Below, one piece after another: positions 50,994-59,638 of a DNA stretch of 64,000 nucleotides (positions are counted from its first letter, which is position 1; every line of letters begins with the position of its first letter). Source of the stretch: GCA-2706205 sp964215955. GTDB lineage: Bacteria > Bdellovibrionota > Bacteriovoracia > Bacteriovoracales > Bacteriovoracaceae. Made by a program: the position numbers and the translations under genes. The stretch lies in assembly GCA_964215955.1 (NCBI GenBank), contig CAXPDR010000037.1, positions 1 to 64,000 of the forward strand, written 5' to 3'. Under the pieces are notes generated by a model. The model did no database searches and was not told the DNA's origin. It was given only the letters and a program-made list of their open reading frames with translations.

Positions 50994-51082
50994 TAAGATA
51001 TTTGAGAAGCCCTTAACCATGTAAAGACTTCTTGAACTTTTAAATTGAATTGCACGCATCGCACTGCGTGGTAATGTAGCAT

Positions 51083-54000
51083 ATGCTAAAAATTTCAATT
51101 ATTTACTCTATTATATTGCTAGCTATCTGTTCATCATGTGCGCCTAAGAAAAAGTCTAGTTCTCCTAAAAAAGCAGCAGTCCCTAAAGTATCTGAATTGT
51201 TTATAGCAAGGAAGGCTTTCGTTAAAGACCTTCTACTGCCAATGAAGAATCAAATTGAAACAACTATTAACTTACAAAGAGATTATTCCAAACAAGAAAA
51301 TGCAATAAATAGATTAACCGATAAGTCAGCATATGAGCTGGAGAGTATTAGAAAAAACTTTCTGAAAGATTATGGAAAAGAGGGAATTGAGCTTAAGACA
51401 ACTCTTGAGTCTTATAAACAGGAGATGTCCTTATTAAAATCGGATATAACAACGATACAAGAATCTCTTGAAAAAAAGTATCTAAACTTTCAAGGATTGA
51501 GAGAATCTACTCTATCTTGTTTTGGAACTTATAATTCAAAACGAGATGCTCTTCAAGCTAAGATAAAAACATCAGAAAATTCATTTAATAAAAGTCAAAA
51601 GTCCCTAGAAAGAAAAATGAAAAAAGCTGAGAGTGTGGCTAAAAAGCAAATTAAAGACGCCGGAGGTTTTTCTAGACCTCCATTGATAATTATTTCTATA
51701 AAGTATTCCGAATATTTAAATAAACTCTCTCAAAGTTTGTCCCAGAATAAAAGAACTCCTGTTTTTAAAGGGAAGCGAAATGCAAAAAAGAGACTAGGTA
51801 AGATACTAAGAGCTTTTCATGCAGCCGAAAAAGATTTAATTGCCCTTCATACTAAGTCCAGAAAAGTTAACAAGAGCCTTAATCGTGAAAAGGATAATCT
51901 TAGTAGGTTTTTAAATTCTTGTTACAGGAAAGAAAAACAACTTGAAGAATTAAAGGATGACTTTGAGAAAAAAACAAATCAATTAAGAAAAAAAACAAAC
52001 GAATTTCACTCGATTGAAGAGTTGATTTCAAAATTAATTGAGAGTAAGAAAGAATTTTATTCAAAGTATGACGAGTACAGAATCGTTTCCAGTAAATTAA
52101 AAGAAGGTATAAATGTAGATTTACAAAGTAAATTTTCTCATTTTAAATCATCTGAAGCCATAACAATAACAAGGTACTCATCCCAGTATTTAGAAATCTA
52201 TAAGAAAATTAAAAATTGGATAACAAATGATGGGATCATTGGAGAGGCAACTATCGGATTGATAGAGGAAATAAATCAACTTGGAAATAACTCAAAAGAA
52301 TTACAAAAAATAAAATCTGGAATCCTAAATATCTTACAGGTCGCAAATAAGAATAAAGAAGCCTACACTTTTATAAGTAGTCGTAGTGAAAGATATATTG
52401 CCAGTTGGTTAAGTAATGCTAGCGGCATTGATATCAATTTGAGTAGTAATGGAAAGTTTAAAATTAAAATGCCCAAGCTTAAAATACCAAAACTAACTTT
52501 ACCTAATTTTAATTTAGGTAATGCAAGGATAAAACTACCAGCAATTACAACACCAAAGTTTGATTTAAATTTAGAATTGGAGCTTGATTCTATCAAGTTT
52601 GTTAATGTTAAAGTTGATAACTTTGATATTAAAGCGATAGAAGATTTAGATCTTTCTGATTTTGAACTCTCAGGCATAAAATTTGAAGTTCCAGAAATTC
52701 CTGTCATTTCAGAATTTATAACTAAGCTTGGACAAATGGGTGAAAGCTTTATTCAGGACATTTCATCTATTCAAATTGATATTCCTGAGGCTGAATTTGT
52801 AAGGATTGAAGCTAATGTTGAAAAAGATTTAAAAGCCCCTGAAGATATTCTTAAAAACTCTCTTAATCAAGTTGATGATGCTAAAAAAGACTTGGACCGA
52901 GAACTTACCAATGCTTATCAAAATTTGAAAAACACATTAGACAAAGCAAACGAAGATATTAAACGTGAAAGGGAGAAAGGACTTAAAAAAGTCGGAGCTG
53001 CACTAGAAGCCGCTGGGCAACCTAAAAATCTAGCACGAATTGCGCTTGTCTATACAGCATCTGTATATGGTGGACCAATGGGTTCCGCTCTAGCAAATTC
53101 ACTTTTAGACAAGATGGAAAATCCAGGGATGAGTGATAAAGATCTGTTTAATAGTTTTGTTGTAGGTGCCGCAGCTGGTTATGCAGCTCAGGGTGCGACT
53201 TCGGCAAATGTTAACATCGTTAAATCCATGCCAAATGCAACTAGTGCTATTGCGAGAAATCTTACAACAGATTTAGGAAATGTGATTCTTAAAGGTGAGA
53301 ACTACTCAACAGAACAATTTTTGTCTTCATTGGCCACAGGTGCTATTAATTCTAATGTTGGAGATGACTTTCTATCTGAGATCGTCGACTCAGGAATTAA
53401 TAATGCCGCAACTTACACTATTAACACGACAATATATAAACAAGACTTTGATGAAGAAGCTTTTGAGAAAGCTCTTTATGAGGGAATGGCCAATGGTCTG
53501 GCCAGAGAAACGGTTCATGATCTCATGGATAAATATGTCCTTCCTCCAGCGGAAGAACGAGGAAAACGTTTTGATGAAAGGATTTTTGACGCTTTATCCG
53601 ACTTGATTTTTGCTCAAGCTCTTTCCGTTCAAGAGTATATAGCTCAAAAACAACTAGAGAAATATAATGAACTTTCGATGGATGAGAAAAAAGAAGTCAT
53701 GGAAGAACTCGCACAAATTAAAGAAGAGTTTTATTCTGAATATCTTCCAAGTGTAATTAAAGCACAAAATCTTGAATATCTTGATCCTGAAAGTGAGCTG
53801 GTTCAGCAACTTTATAATTCCTATCTTTCCCATTCTATTGATCAAAAAGTTTTAGAAGGCTCAGTATTTAGTAAACTCGAATTAACGACATCTGAAAAGA
53901 AGGAAATTGTCCGATATCCAGCATTCGTTGGAACAATTTCCAAAGCTGGCTTTTTCGCATTATCTTTTTATGGTAGTTATTTAACTACAGAGGAAGTCTT

Positions 54001-54601
54001 TAGATTAAAATCCAGTTTTGAGGATTATAAGAAAGAAAATAAAACTAAGAGCATGCTTGATTTTTACAATGAGCATCCTGAAGAATTTAAAGACCTAACA
54101 ACCGACGTCGCTATTTCTCTTGTGTTTCCTGCTTTCAAGGGAGTTAAAGGACTCGCAAAACTGGGGACAAAAGGGGCTTTTAAGGCAATTGATTCCGCAC
54201 AGAAGTTGGGGATAAAACCAAAGAATTTAACTAATGCATACAAGGAAGTTGGTAAAGTTAGTAATGGAGTAAAAAAACAAGCCATTGAAAGAGCAAGTAA
54301 ATTCAGAGGTAATTGGGGGAAGGGTAATTTAAATGAGTCAATAGAAAGGCTTGTTGGTAAAAATCCTAATATTTCGACAACTCCAAGTGGTAAGATCATT
54401 TACAAGGGTGACAATGGGGTCCAAGTTGTTCACGACTATCATGGTAAATACTTTAGAGTTGAAAATACATCACTTGTAGGAAAAAGACGTTATCTAGACC
54501 TTGACGGAAATGTACCAAATAACAAAGTACTGCCAGACGGAAGAATTGTAGGAAGTTCTAAGTCTGAATATGAAGCAGCAACACACTTTTCAATGGAATA
54601 A
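51083..54601 (+). CDS. Giant coiled-coil lipoprotein with toxin-like C-terminus
   Basis: 1172 residues with lipobox LAICSSC. Residues 60-420 are charged coiled coil. A regular beta region near 455-570 follows (KLKIPKLTLPNFNLGNARIK, DLDLSDFELSGI). Then comes a Gly/Ala-rich membrane-active-looking segment (about 655-790: YTASVYGGPMGSALANSLL, FVVGAAAGYAAQGATSANVN) reminiscent of pre-toxin regions of polymorphic toxins, and a helical stretch. The last about 85 residues (TPSGKIIYKGDNGVQVVHDY...KYFRVENTS...KRRYLDLDG...YEAATHFSME) resemble small C-terminal nuclease toxin domains. A 116-residue acidic ORF starts two bases after the stop. A contact toxin is the best reading; enzyme class unproven. Confidence 0.72.
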   Translation: MLKISIIYSIILLAICSSCAPKKKSSSPKKAAVPKVSELFIARKAFVKDLLLPMKNQIETTINLQRDYSKQENAINRLTDKSAYELESIRKNFLKDYGKEGIELKTTLESYKQEMSLLKSDITTIQESLEKKYLNFQGLRESTLSCFGTYNSKRDALQAKIKTSENSFNKSQKSLERKMKKAESVAKKQIKDAGGFSRPPLIIISIKYSEYLNKLSQSLSQNKRTPVFKGKRNAKKRLGKILRAFHAAEKDLIALHTKSRKVNKSLNREKDNLSRFLNSCYRKEKQLEELKDDFEKKTNQLRKKTNEFHSIEELISKLIESKKEFYSKYDEYRIVSSKLKEGINVDLQSKFSHFKSSEAITITRYSSQYLEIYKKIKNWITNDGIIGEATIGLIEEINQLGNNSKELQKIKSGILNILQVANKNKEAYTFISSRSERYIASWLSNASGIDINLSSNGKFKIKMPKLKIPKLTLPNFNLGNARIKLPAITTPKFDLNLELELDSIKFVNVKVDNFDIKAIEDLDLSDFELSGIKFEVPEIPVISEFITKLGQMGESFIQDISSIQIDIPEAEFVRIEANVEKDLKAPEDILKNSLNQVDDAKKDLDRELTNAYQNLKNTLDKANEDIKREREKGLKKVGAALEAAGQPKNLARIALVYTASVYGGPMGSALANSLLDKMENPGMSDKDLFNSFVVGAAAGYAAQGATSANVNIVKSMPNATSAIARNLTTDLGNVILKGENYSTEQFLSSLATGAINSNVGDDFLSEIVDSGINNAATYTINTTIYKQDFDEEAFEKALYEGMANGLARETVHDLMDKYVLPPAEERGKRFDERIFDALSDLIFAQALSVQEYIAQKQLEKYNELSMDEKKEVMEELAQIKEEFYSEYLPSVIKAQNLEYLDPESELVQQLYNSYLSHSIDQKVLEGSVFSKLELTTSEKKEIVRYPAFVGTISKAGFFALSFYGSYLTTEEVFRLKSSFEDYKKENKTKSMLDFYNEHPEEFKDLTTDVAISLVFPAFKGVKGLAKLGTKGAFKAIDSAQKLGIKPKNLTNAYKEVGKVSNGVKKQAIERASKFRGNWGKGNLNESIERLVGKNPNISTTPSGKIIYKGDNGVQVVHDYHGKYFRVENTSLVGKRRYLDLDGNVPNNKVLPDGRIVGSSKSEYEAATHFSME

Positions 54602-54603
54602 TT

Positions 54604-54954
54604 ATGAGTACAAAATGTATAACTGTCCCCAAGACAAAAGAAGCTGAAAATAAATTAGAATTTGATAATGCTTTAGTGGATGAGTTGATTGAATATAATT
54701 TTAGCAGTGATGAAGATTTTTATGATTTTTTTCAAACAAATATTTTTGAGGAAATAAATAATATATGTGGTTCAATGATAGCTGATTTTGAATCGGATGA
54801 ATTAACCACTCTTGAATCAAAGCAAAAGTGTCTTCAATTCTTGGAAGATAAGAAGTTAAGTGTAGATGGTAAAGTAAAAACTGTTGTTGATGAGCTTATT
54901 AAATTACTAAAAGAAGCTATTGCTAGAGATACGGGTATTTACTTTTTCTTCTAA
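54604..54954 (+). CDS. Candidate immunity protein for the upstream toxin-like lipoprotein
   Basis: 116 residues, soluble, strongly acidic (Glu/Asp throughout; FDNALVDELIEYNFSSDEDFYDF), with no signal peptide. The ATG lies two bases after the toxin-like gene's stop, so translation is probably coupled. Size, acidity and position are typical for immunity proteins of polymorphic toxins. No named family. Confidence 0.6.
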   Translation: MSTKCITVPKTKEAENKLEFDNALVDELIEYNFSSDEDFYDFFQTNIFEEINNICGSMIADFESDELTTLESKQKCLQFLEDKKLSVDGKVKTVVDELIKLLKEAIARDTGIYFFF

Positions 54955-55056
54955 ACCATAATAATGAAAATAGTAAAACTTATCCTCCTATTCCTCCTCT
55001 TTACTATCAAATTCAACATTTGCCACAGCTTCCTATGTGGGGAAGAGATCTCCGAC

Positions 55057-55344
55057 TTACTGAAGCTTATCAGTACCTTCCATAGGTGTTACACAGCAGG
55101 ATCCATCATGATCATCTATCTCTGCAGTGACAGATTGTTCGTAATCGGTTCTTGCATCATTTTCAATGCCCAAACTGTCGCATAATGTTTCAGTGGCGCT
55201 AGGATTTTTAACAAAGATATCTAGACCCATTTCTTCTAATTCGATGGCCTTGTGATAGGCAGCATCTGCTTGATCAAGCTCATACTCATAAAGAGTTTCT
55301 TTGGTGCTTTGATCAATAATTTTAATTTTAGATGAAATCGACAT
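55057..55344 (-). CDS. Small acidic protein, unknown
   Basis: 95 residues, no export signal: MSISSKIKIIDQSTKETLYE then a helical acidic body (AAYHKAIELEEMGLDIFVKN) and a Cys pair near the end (DGSCCVTP). The ordered N-terminal pattern argues for a real gene, and for it over the overlapping rightward frame at 54964. It is divergent from the pseudo-receiver gene at 55417. Confidence 0.6.
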   Translation of the reverse strand: MSISSKIKIIDQSTKETLYEYELDQADAAYHKAIELEEMGLDIFVKNPSATETLCDSLGIENDARTDYEQSVTAEIDDHDGSCCVTPMEGTDKLQ

Positions 55345-55416
55345 ATCTTGTTATCCTGTGTATATATCTAGCATAATGGCCAAAAACATAGGTCTTGAAA
55401 AGGAAGAACTTAAGAA

Positions 55417-55770
55417 ATGAGTGATAAAAAGCTTAAACAGGTGTTAGTAGCACATCCAAAGAAGTTTTCGAGTGATACGATTAAAACCTTTTTAAAAGAA
55501 GATGGTGTGGCATGTTATTTATTAGATGAATTAAATGATTTCAGCTACCTAATCGAGGATTTAAGGCCACAAGCACTTCTTATTCATGATACGTTATTAA
55601 AAGAACATGGGGATATTGTTAAGCAACAGTTGGAAGATGTAGAAAATTTGAGCTTAATTATGATCCGCTCAGAAGGATCTTCATTTGAAAGTCCTTTGTT
55701 TAAAAAAATCATTCAAGAACCGTATAGCCCAATTGATCTAGTGCAGAAAATTAAGTCTTTACTTGCATAA
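55417..55770 (+). CDS. Pseudo-receiver domain protein
   Basis: 117 residues with a CheY-like layout (KQVLVAHPKKFSSDTIKTFL, then DLRPQALLIHDTLLKEHGD, LSLIMIRSEGS, IIQEPYSPIDLVQKIKSLL). The acidic pair at the first strand is replaced by His-Pro, and the conserved Lys before Pro is Glu. One Asp remains at the usual phosphorylation strand. It probably binds partners without normal phosphotransfer. Confidence 0.65.
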   Translation: MSDKKLKQVLVAHPKKFSSDTIKTFLKEDGVACYLLDELNDFSYLIEDLRPQALLIHDTLLKEHGDIVKQQLEDVENLSLIMIRSEGSSFESPLFKKIIQEPYSPIDLVQKIKSLLA

Positions 55771-55796
55771 ATTCTGGTAATAATTAGAATTGAATT

Positions 55797-55892
55797 ATGG
55801 AAAATGATAAAGTCTATATTATTGTCGTGCTGGTAATTATTATTGTGTTCTTTTTAGCGACTATTTATTATAGATCAGGCGCTTTTGGATAA
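55797..55892 (+). CDS. 31-residue single-helix membrane peptide
   Basis: The frame codes for MENDKVY followed by a long hydrophobic helix (IIVVLVIIIVFFLATIYY) and a basic, Gly-containing end. This is the topology of many small inner-membrane proteins. It lies 27 bases after the pseudo-receiver gene, but with no clear Shine-Dalgarno. Its end overlaps the convergent DnaA-like gene by 18 bases. Confidence 0.35.
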   Translation: MENDKVYIIVVLVIIIVFFLATIYYRSGAFG

Positions 55893-56234
55893 ACCCTTTT
55901 TTGCCTTTTTAGGTGCAATAAAAAAACATGTATATTTTCTATCTTGAATTGTGATTAGGGCATCAACTAACTGTTGGTAATGCGTGTTAATCCATTGCGA
56001 AGCAAAAGAAGTTTCTGTTTGTAATAAGAGAATATTATTTTTTAAAACTAAAGGTCTTATATTTTTAAACCATTGGTTATGAATTTCAGATCCTAGTATG
56101 GCCTGAAGTTGATCACTTAATAAGTCCCAAGAGACTTGAGCCTTTACCACCGGATTATCTATAGTTTTTTTGAATGTACTCTTAAGTTTGTTTTGAATAT
56201 TTAATTTCAACTCATCTTCGACAAAGCGATTCAT
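55875..56234 (-). CDS. Orphan DnaA domain I-like protein
   Basis: 119 residues. The middle (SWDLLSDQLQAILGSEIHNQWFKNIRPLVLKNNILLLQ ... ASQWINTHYQQLVDALI) matches the N-terminal domain of DnaA, which mediates DnaA self-interaction and DnaB or regulator contacts. No AAA+ or DNA-binding parts exist. Start at ATG 56234, five bases after GGAG. It could modulate replication initiation by pairing with DnaA domain I; this is inference. Confidence 0.7.
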   Translation of the reverse strand: MNRFVEDELKLNIQNKLKSTFKKTIDNPVVKAQVSWDLLSDQLQAILGSEIHNQWFKNIRPLVLKNNILLLQTETSFASQWINTHYQQLVDALITIQDRKYTCFFIAPKKAKKGLSKSA

Positions 56235-56333
56235 CACATCTCCATTTGCAATAGGGTAGGGATATTACAGCTTTTAGGTTTATCCGACAAGGGAAATTAA
56301 GTTAAGGATAACTAAAATAGAATTAAGTGATTT

Positions 56334-57653
56334 CTATTCTAAAAAAGCTTGACCTGGATCATTCGGAGCAAGCACATATTTTTTTAAACCAAGTTTATTA
56401 AAAATAAATCCAGGAATTCTTACTCTATAATAAGTTCCCTTTTCGTGATGGTGAGTGCTCATTATATTTGCATTGGCCAGTAAATTACTTTGGGCCATTC
56501 CGTCTTCATAGGGAATAAACAAATCAAAATGATTTTGCTTCGAAAGGAAATAATTAATTACATATTCTCTTAGGTTTTGAATGTCATTGTCATCAAGTGA
56601 TGAAACTAAAAAACTTGCTTGGAGGTTTCTCATGACGATTTTAGGAAGAAAAGGATCTTGAATTTGATCTTTCTTAGTAAAGACAACAATTTGATCTTTC
56701 TCTTCAATATTTAATTCAGAAAGAACTTCTTGAGTGACTGATAAATGTTTTTTGTAATTGGGGTCAGATAAGTCACAGACAATGATTAATAAGTCTGCCT
56801 CAAGAGCAGATTCCAAAGTTGTTTTAAAACCTTCAACTAATGTATTAGGTAAATTTTGAATAAATCCAACTGTATCTATTAAAACCATTGGAGGTTTAGA
56901 ATCAGGGTTAAGTGTTCTGTAAGTTGAATCAAGTGTTGCAAAAAGTTTATTTTCAGCAAGAACATTAACCTTACAAAGCTTATTCATAAGAGTTGATTTT
57001 CCAGCATTGGTATAACCAACTAGAGCAGCAGTCACAACATTATTTTCTCTTCTTTTCCTCTGCTCTTTTCTTGTCTTTTCTACTTCAATTAACTGCTTTT
57101 TAAACATCGCAATTTTGTCTCGAATTATTCTTCGATCTAGTTCGAGTTGCTGCTCTCCTTCACCTTTCATACCAATTCCACCTTTTTGTTTTGAAAAGTG
57201 AGTCCAAAGAGATTGAAGTCTTGGAAGCATGTAGTTTAGACGTGAAATTTCAATTTGGATTTTCGCTTCTTTAGTTCTGGCATGCCGTGCAAAGATTTCA
57301 AGGATGACCATGCATCGATCTAAAACTTCAAGACCAGTAATTTTTTTGATATTTCTCATTTGACTTGCGGTAAGTTCAAAGTCAAAAACTAAAAGATTAC
57401 TTCCTTCAGCTTTTGCAAGATCCGCAATTTCATAGAGTTTTCCTTCTCCTAAGATGGTGGCAGGATCAGCTTTCTTTTTATTTTGAAAATGTTGATCTCC
57501 AGCTTCAACACCTAAGGTCGCCAACAATTCTCTAAGCTCTCCAAGAGAGTTCTCTGTGGTTTCTTGAGAGGAGTGGAATTCAAAGTTAGGGCATACAATA
57601 CTTACTAACGTTGCTTTATCTGTGAGATTAATTTTATATTCTTCAAAATTCAT
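56334..57653 (-). CDS. hflX: Ribosome-associated GTPase HflX
   Basis: 439 residues. N-terminal HflX domain (ELRELLATLGVEAGDQ, GEGKLYEIADLA, NLLVFDFELTASQMRN), GxGE-like KGEGEQQLELDRRIIRDK, and a G-domain with GYTNAGKSTLMNK, DTVGFIQNLP and FTKKDQ. HflX splits stalled ribosomes under stress. Length and motifs are normal. It is divergent from the aminotransferase gene. Confidence 0.94.
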   Translation of the reverse strand: MNFEEYKINLTDKATLVSIVCPNFEFHSSQETTENSLGELRELLATLGVEAGDQHFQNKKKADPATILGEGKLYEIADLAKAEGSNLLVFDFELTASQMRNIKKITGLEVLDRCMVILEIFARHARTKEAKIQIEISRLNYMLPRLQSLWTHFSKQKGGIGMKGEGEQQLELDRRIIRDKIAMFKKQLIEVEKTRKEQRKRRENNVVTAALVGYTNAGKSTLMNKLCKVNVLAENKLFATLDSTYRTLNPDSKPPMVLIDTVGFIQNLPNTLVEGFKTTLESALEADLLIIVCDLSDPNYKKHLSVTQEVLSELNIEEKDQIVVFTKKDQIQDPFLPKIVMRNLQASFLVSSLDDNDIQNLREYVINYFLSKQNHFDLFIPYEDGMAQSNLLANANIMSTHHHEKGTYYRVRIPGFIFNKLGLKKYVLAPNDPGQAFLE

Positions 57654-57732
57654 GCTTACTTTACTCTTTAAATAGATATCAAGGGGAGGTTAGTACCATG
57701 ACAGACGCAACTCATCAATGTATAAAGAGAAT

Positions 57733-58500
57733 ATGAATAATAATAGGGCCCAGTTATATGGTGAGTCAATTTTTACAAGCTTTAGATCTTATGGAACTCA
57801 TGTTCCAGGCTTTGATCTACATTTAGAAAGACTTCGTTTTGCATTGAGTAAATACTTTCTTCTTAGAGATATCTCCCAAGATGACTTTAAGCAATTTTTA
57901 GGACTTGATGCTTCAAAAATTCAACAGAATCACTATTTTCGGGTGACAATTTTTGCAGATGATGGAGATATTTCTTTAAAGAAATTAAGATTTGGTCTTT
58001 CTGATTTAAAAGTAGAAATAACTAGAAAACCTATGAATAACTTAAACCCAACATTAAAAGTGACTAAAAACAATTTCACTTTGAATTATATAAATCCAAA
58101 AATTAAAATTGGAAGTCTTGGGCAAAATATCTTTTTAAAGAGAGCCGCAATTTTGAATGGATATGATGACACTTTGTTAGTTTCATTTTCTAGGATAACG
58201 GAACTTAGCACCGCAAATATTGTCTTTGAAAAGAATAATAAACTTTTTTTCCCAAAGGGTGACAATATCTTTAGAGGAATAACCAGCGAGTTGCTGAAAT
58301 CTTTTTGCCAAAAAGAGCAAATCTCGTTTGTTGAAAAGGAAATATTTACCAAGGACTTAAATTCTTTTGATAGGGCCTACAGCTTGAATTGCGTTCAGGG
58401 TGTGAGTTGTATTAAACAAATTGATCAGTTAGAATTAGAGGGAGTAAAGTCCCTTACATTAAAAAAATTTACAAGTTTTTTGAGAGGAAGTGATGAGTAA
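57733..58500 (+). CDS. Class IV PLP-dependent aminotransferase/lyase (PabC/IlvE fold)
   Basis: About 255 residues. The fold-type IV layout is visible: GESIFTSFRSYGTHVPGFDLHLERL, a Lys in IKIGSLGQNIFLKRAA for PLP, ITELSTANIVFEKNNK and IFRGITSELL. This group includes 4-amino-4-deoxychorismate lyase, branched-chain and D-amino acid aminotransferases; the short length favours PabC, but substrate is not decided. I prefer ATG 57733 (after AAAGAG) over 57718. It overlaps yacG. Confidence 0.8.
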   Translation: MNNNRAQLYGESIFTSFRSYGTHVPGFDLHLERLRFALSKYFLLRDISQDDFKQFLGLDASKIQQNHYFRVTIFADDGDISLKKLRFGLSDLKVEITRKPMNNLNPTLKVTKNNFTLNYINPKIKIGSLGQNIFLKRAAILNGYDDTLLVSFSRITELSTANIVFEKNNKLFFPKGDNIFRGITSELLKSFCQKEQISFVEKEIFTKDLNSFDRAYSLNCVQGVSCIKQIDQLELEGVKSLTLKKFTSFLRGSDE

Positions 58501-58711
58501 AATTATAAAAGTTAAATGCCCAAATTGTTCAGATCAATTTAGCTATTATAGTTCAGAGTTTAGACCATTTTGTAGTGAAAGATGTAAAATGGTGGATATG
58601 GGAAAGTGGTTTGATGAATCTTACTCAATTAAAGGGCGAGATAATTCTGTTTACATTGAAGATAGTGATAAGCTTCAACAGCTAATTGATGATGAAAATG
58701 AAAATTACTAA
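58493..58711 (+). CDS. yacG: YacG-type zinc-finger protein (DNA gyrase inhibitor)
   Basis: 72 residues with VKCPNCSDQF and RPFCSERCKMVDMGKWFDESYSI, the four-Cys zinc site and the DLGxW-like helix of YacG. The E. coli protein binds and inhibits GyrB. ATG 58493 has GAGG five bases before it and overlaps the aminotransferase stop. The IMPase gene overlaps its end. Confidence 0.85.
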   Translation: MSKIIKVKCPNCSDQFSYYSSEFRPFCSERCKMVDMGKWFDESYSIKGRDNSVYIEDSDKLQQLIDDENENY

Positions 58712-59546
58712 AAAATTTATTCAAGAAACTATAGACTTCATTCAAGATATTGCCTACGAAGCTGGGGAAACGATTTTAAAATATCAAAAAAATAGACAAG
58801 TTCTTGAGATAAAAAATAAAGGTCCAGAAGGAATTGCATCGGAAGCAGATGTGGCCAGTGAAAAAATTATAATTGAAGCCATCACAGAGCGTTTTCCTAA
58901 ACATAAAATTTTATCTGAAGAAGATTATTCTCGAAAGAAAACTAATACCAGTGCCCTTATCAATAAATCTGAGTTTCTTTGGATTGTGGATCCACTTGAT
59001 GGAACTAATAATTTTGTAAATGGTATTCCTATATATTGTGTATCGATTGCATTGTTTCATAAGGGGAAAGAACTTATTGGTCTAGTTTATAACCCTTTAT
59101 CAGGAGAGTGTTTCTTTGCAGGAAAAGGGATGGGTGCTTTCTTAGTAGATTACAGAATTAATCCACTAAAAAGGTATGCGTTAGAAAATAAAAAGAATTC
59201 TAAAAATATGAATGATTGTATTTTTTCACCAGCACCTGTTTATGATGCGGGTTCAAAATTCGAACAACAATTATCAACTTTTAAGAAAAATATTGTAGGA
59301 GCCAGAGCTGTTAGACGGTTGGGAAGTGCTGCACTAGAGCTTTGCTATGTTGCAAATGGAAATTTTGATGGCTATTGGGAAAAAAACCTTAAACCTTGGG
59401 ATGTTGCAGCTGCAATACTTATATGTAAAGAGGCTGGAGTTAAAGTAACCGACTTCGATGGTCGGAAGTATGTCTTGCTCAAAGATTCTATCTTGGCCGC
59501 TGCCAATCCATTACATACTAAAATTATCGGAAAAATATCTAAGTAA
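58698..59546 (+). CDS. Inositol monophosphatase family protein (SuhB-like)
   Basis: About 283 residues. Metal-binding motifs are visible: ILSEEDYSRK, WIVDPLDGTNNFVNGIP and KPWDVAAAILICKEAGVKVTD. It hydrolyses inositol phosphate or related sugar phosphates; bacterial SuhB also acts in rRNA antitermination. Several in-frame starts exist (TTG 58686, ATG 58689, 58692, 58698). I use the last because it overlaps yacG least. Part of the aminotransferase-yacG-IMPase unit. Confidence 0.88.
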   Translation: MKITKKFIQETIDFIQDIAYEAGETILKYQKNRQVLEIKNKGPEGIASEADVASEKIIIEAITERFPKHKILSEEDYSRKKTNTSALINKSEFLWIVDPLDGTNNFVNGIPIYCVSIALFHKGKELIGLVYNPLSGECFFAGKGMGAFLVDYRINPLKRYALENKKNSKNMNDCIFSPAPVYDAGSKFEQQLSTFKKNIVGARAVRRLGSAALELCYVANGNFDGYWEKNLKPWDVAAAILICKEAGVKVTDFDGRKYVLLKDSILAAANPLHTKIIGKISK

Positions 59547-59638
59547 ATTTGGTATAAATTTCTTGTCGTTTATAAGTTTGCAAAAACTCAAGCAACTATC
59601 TATAATTATACTGAATGCTTTGTCCATGGAGGGATAAA

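Noticed and set aside
50741..51082. 113-codon leftward frame
   Set aside because: Antisense to 50727-50993, with no signal, no binding site and no recognisable pattern.
54964..55185. 73-codon rightward frame starting like a signal peptide
   Set aside because: Most of it is antisense to the better-supported leftward gene 55057-55344, and the part after the signal has no sensible composition. A truncated secreted fragment cannot be excluded.
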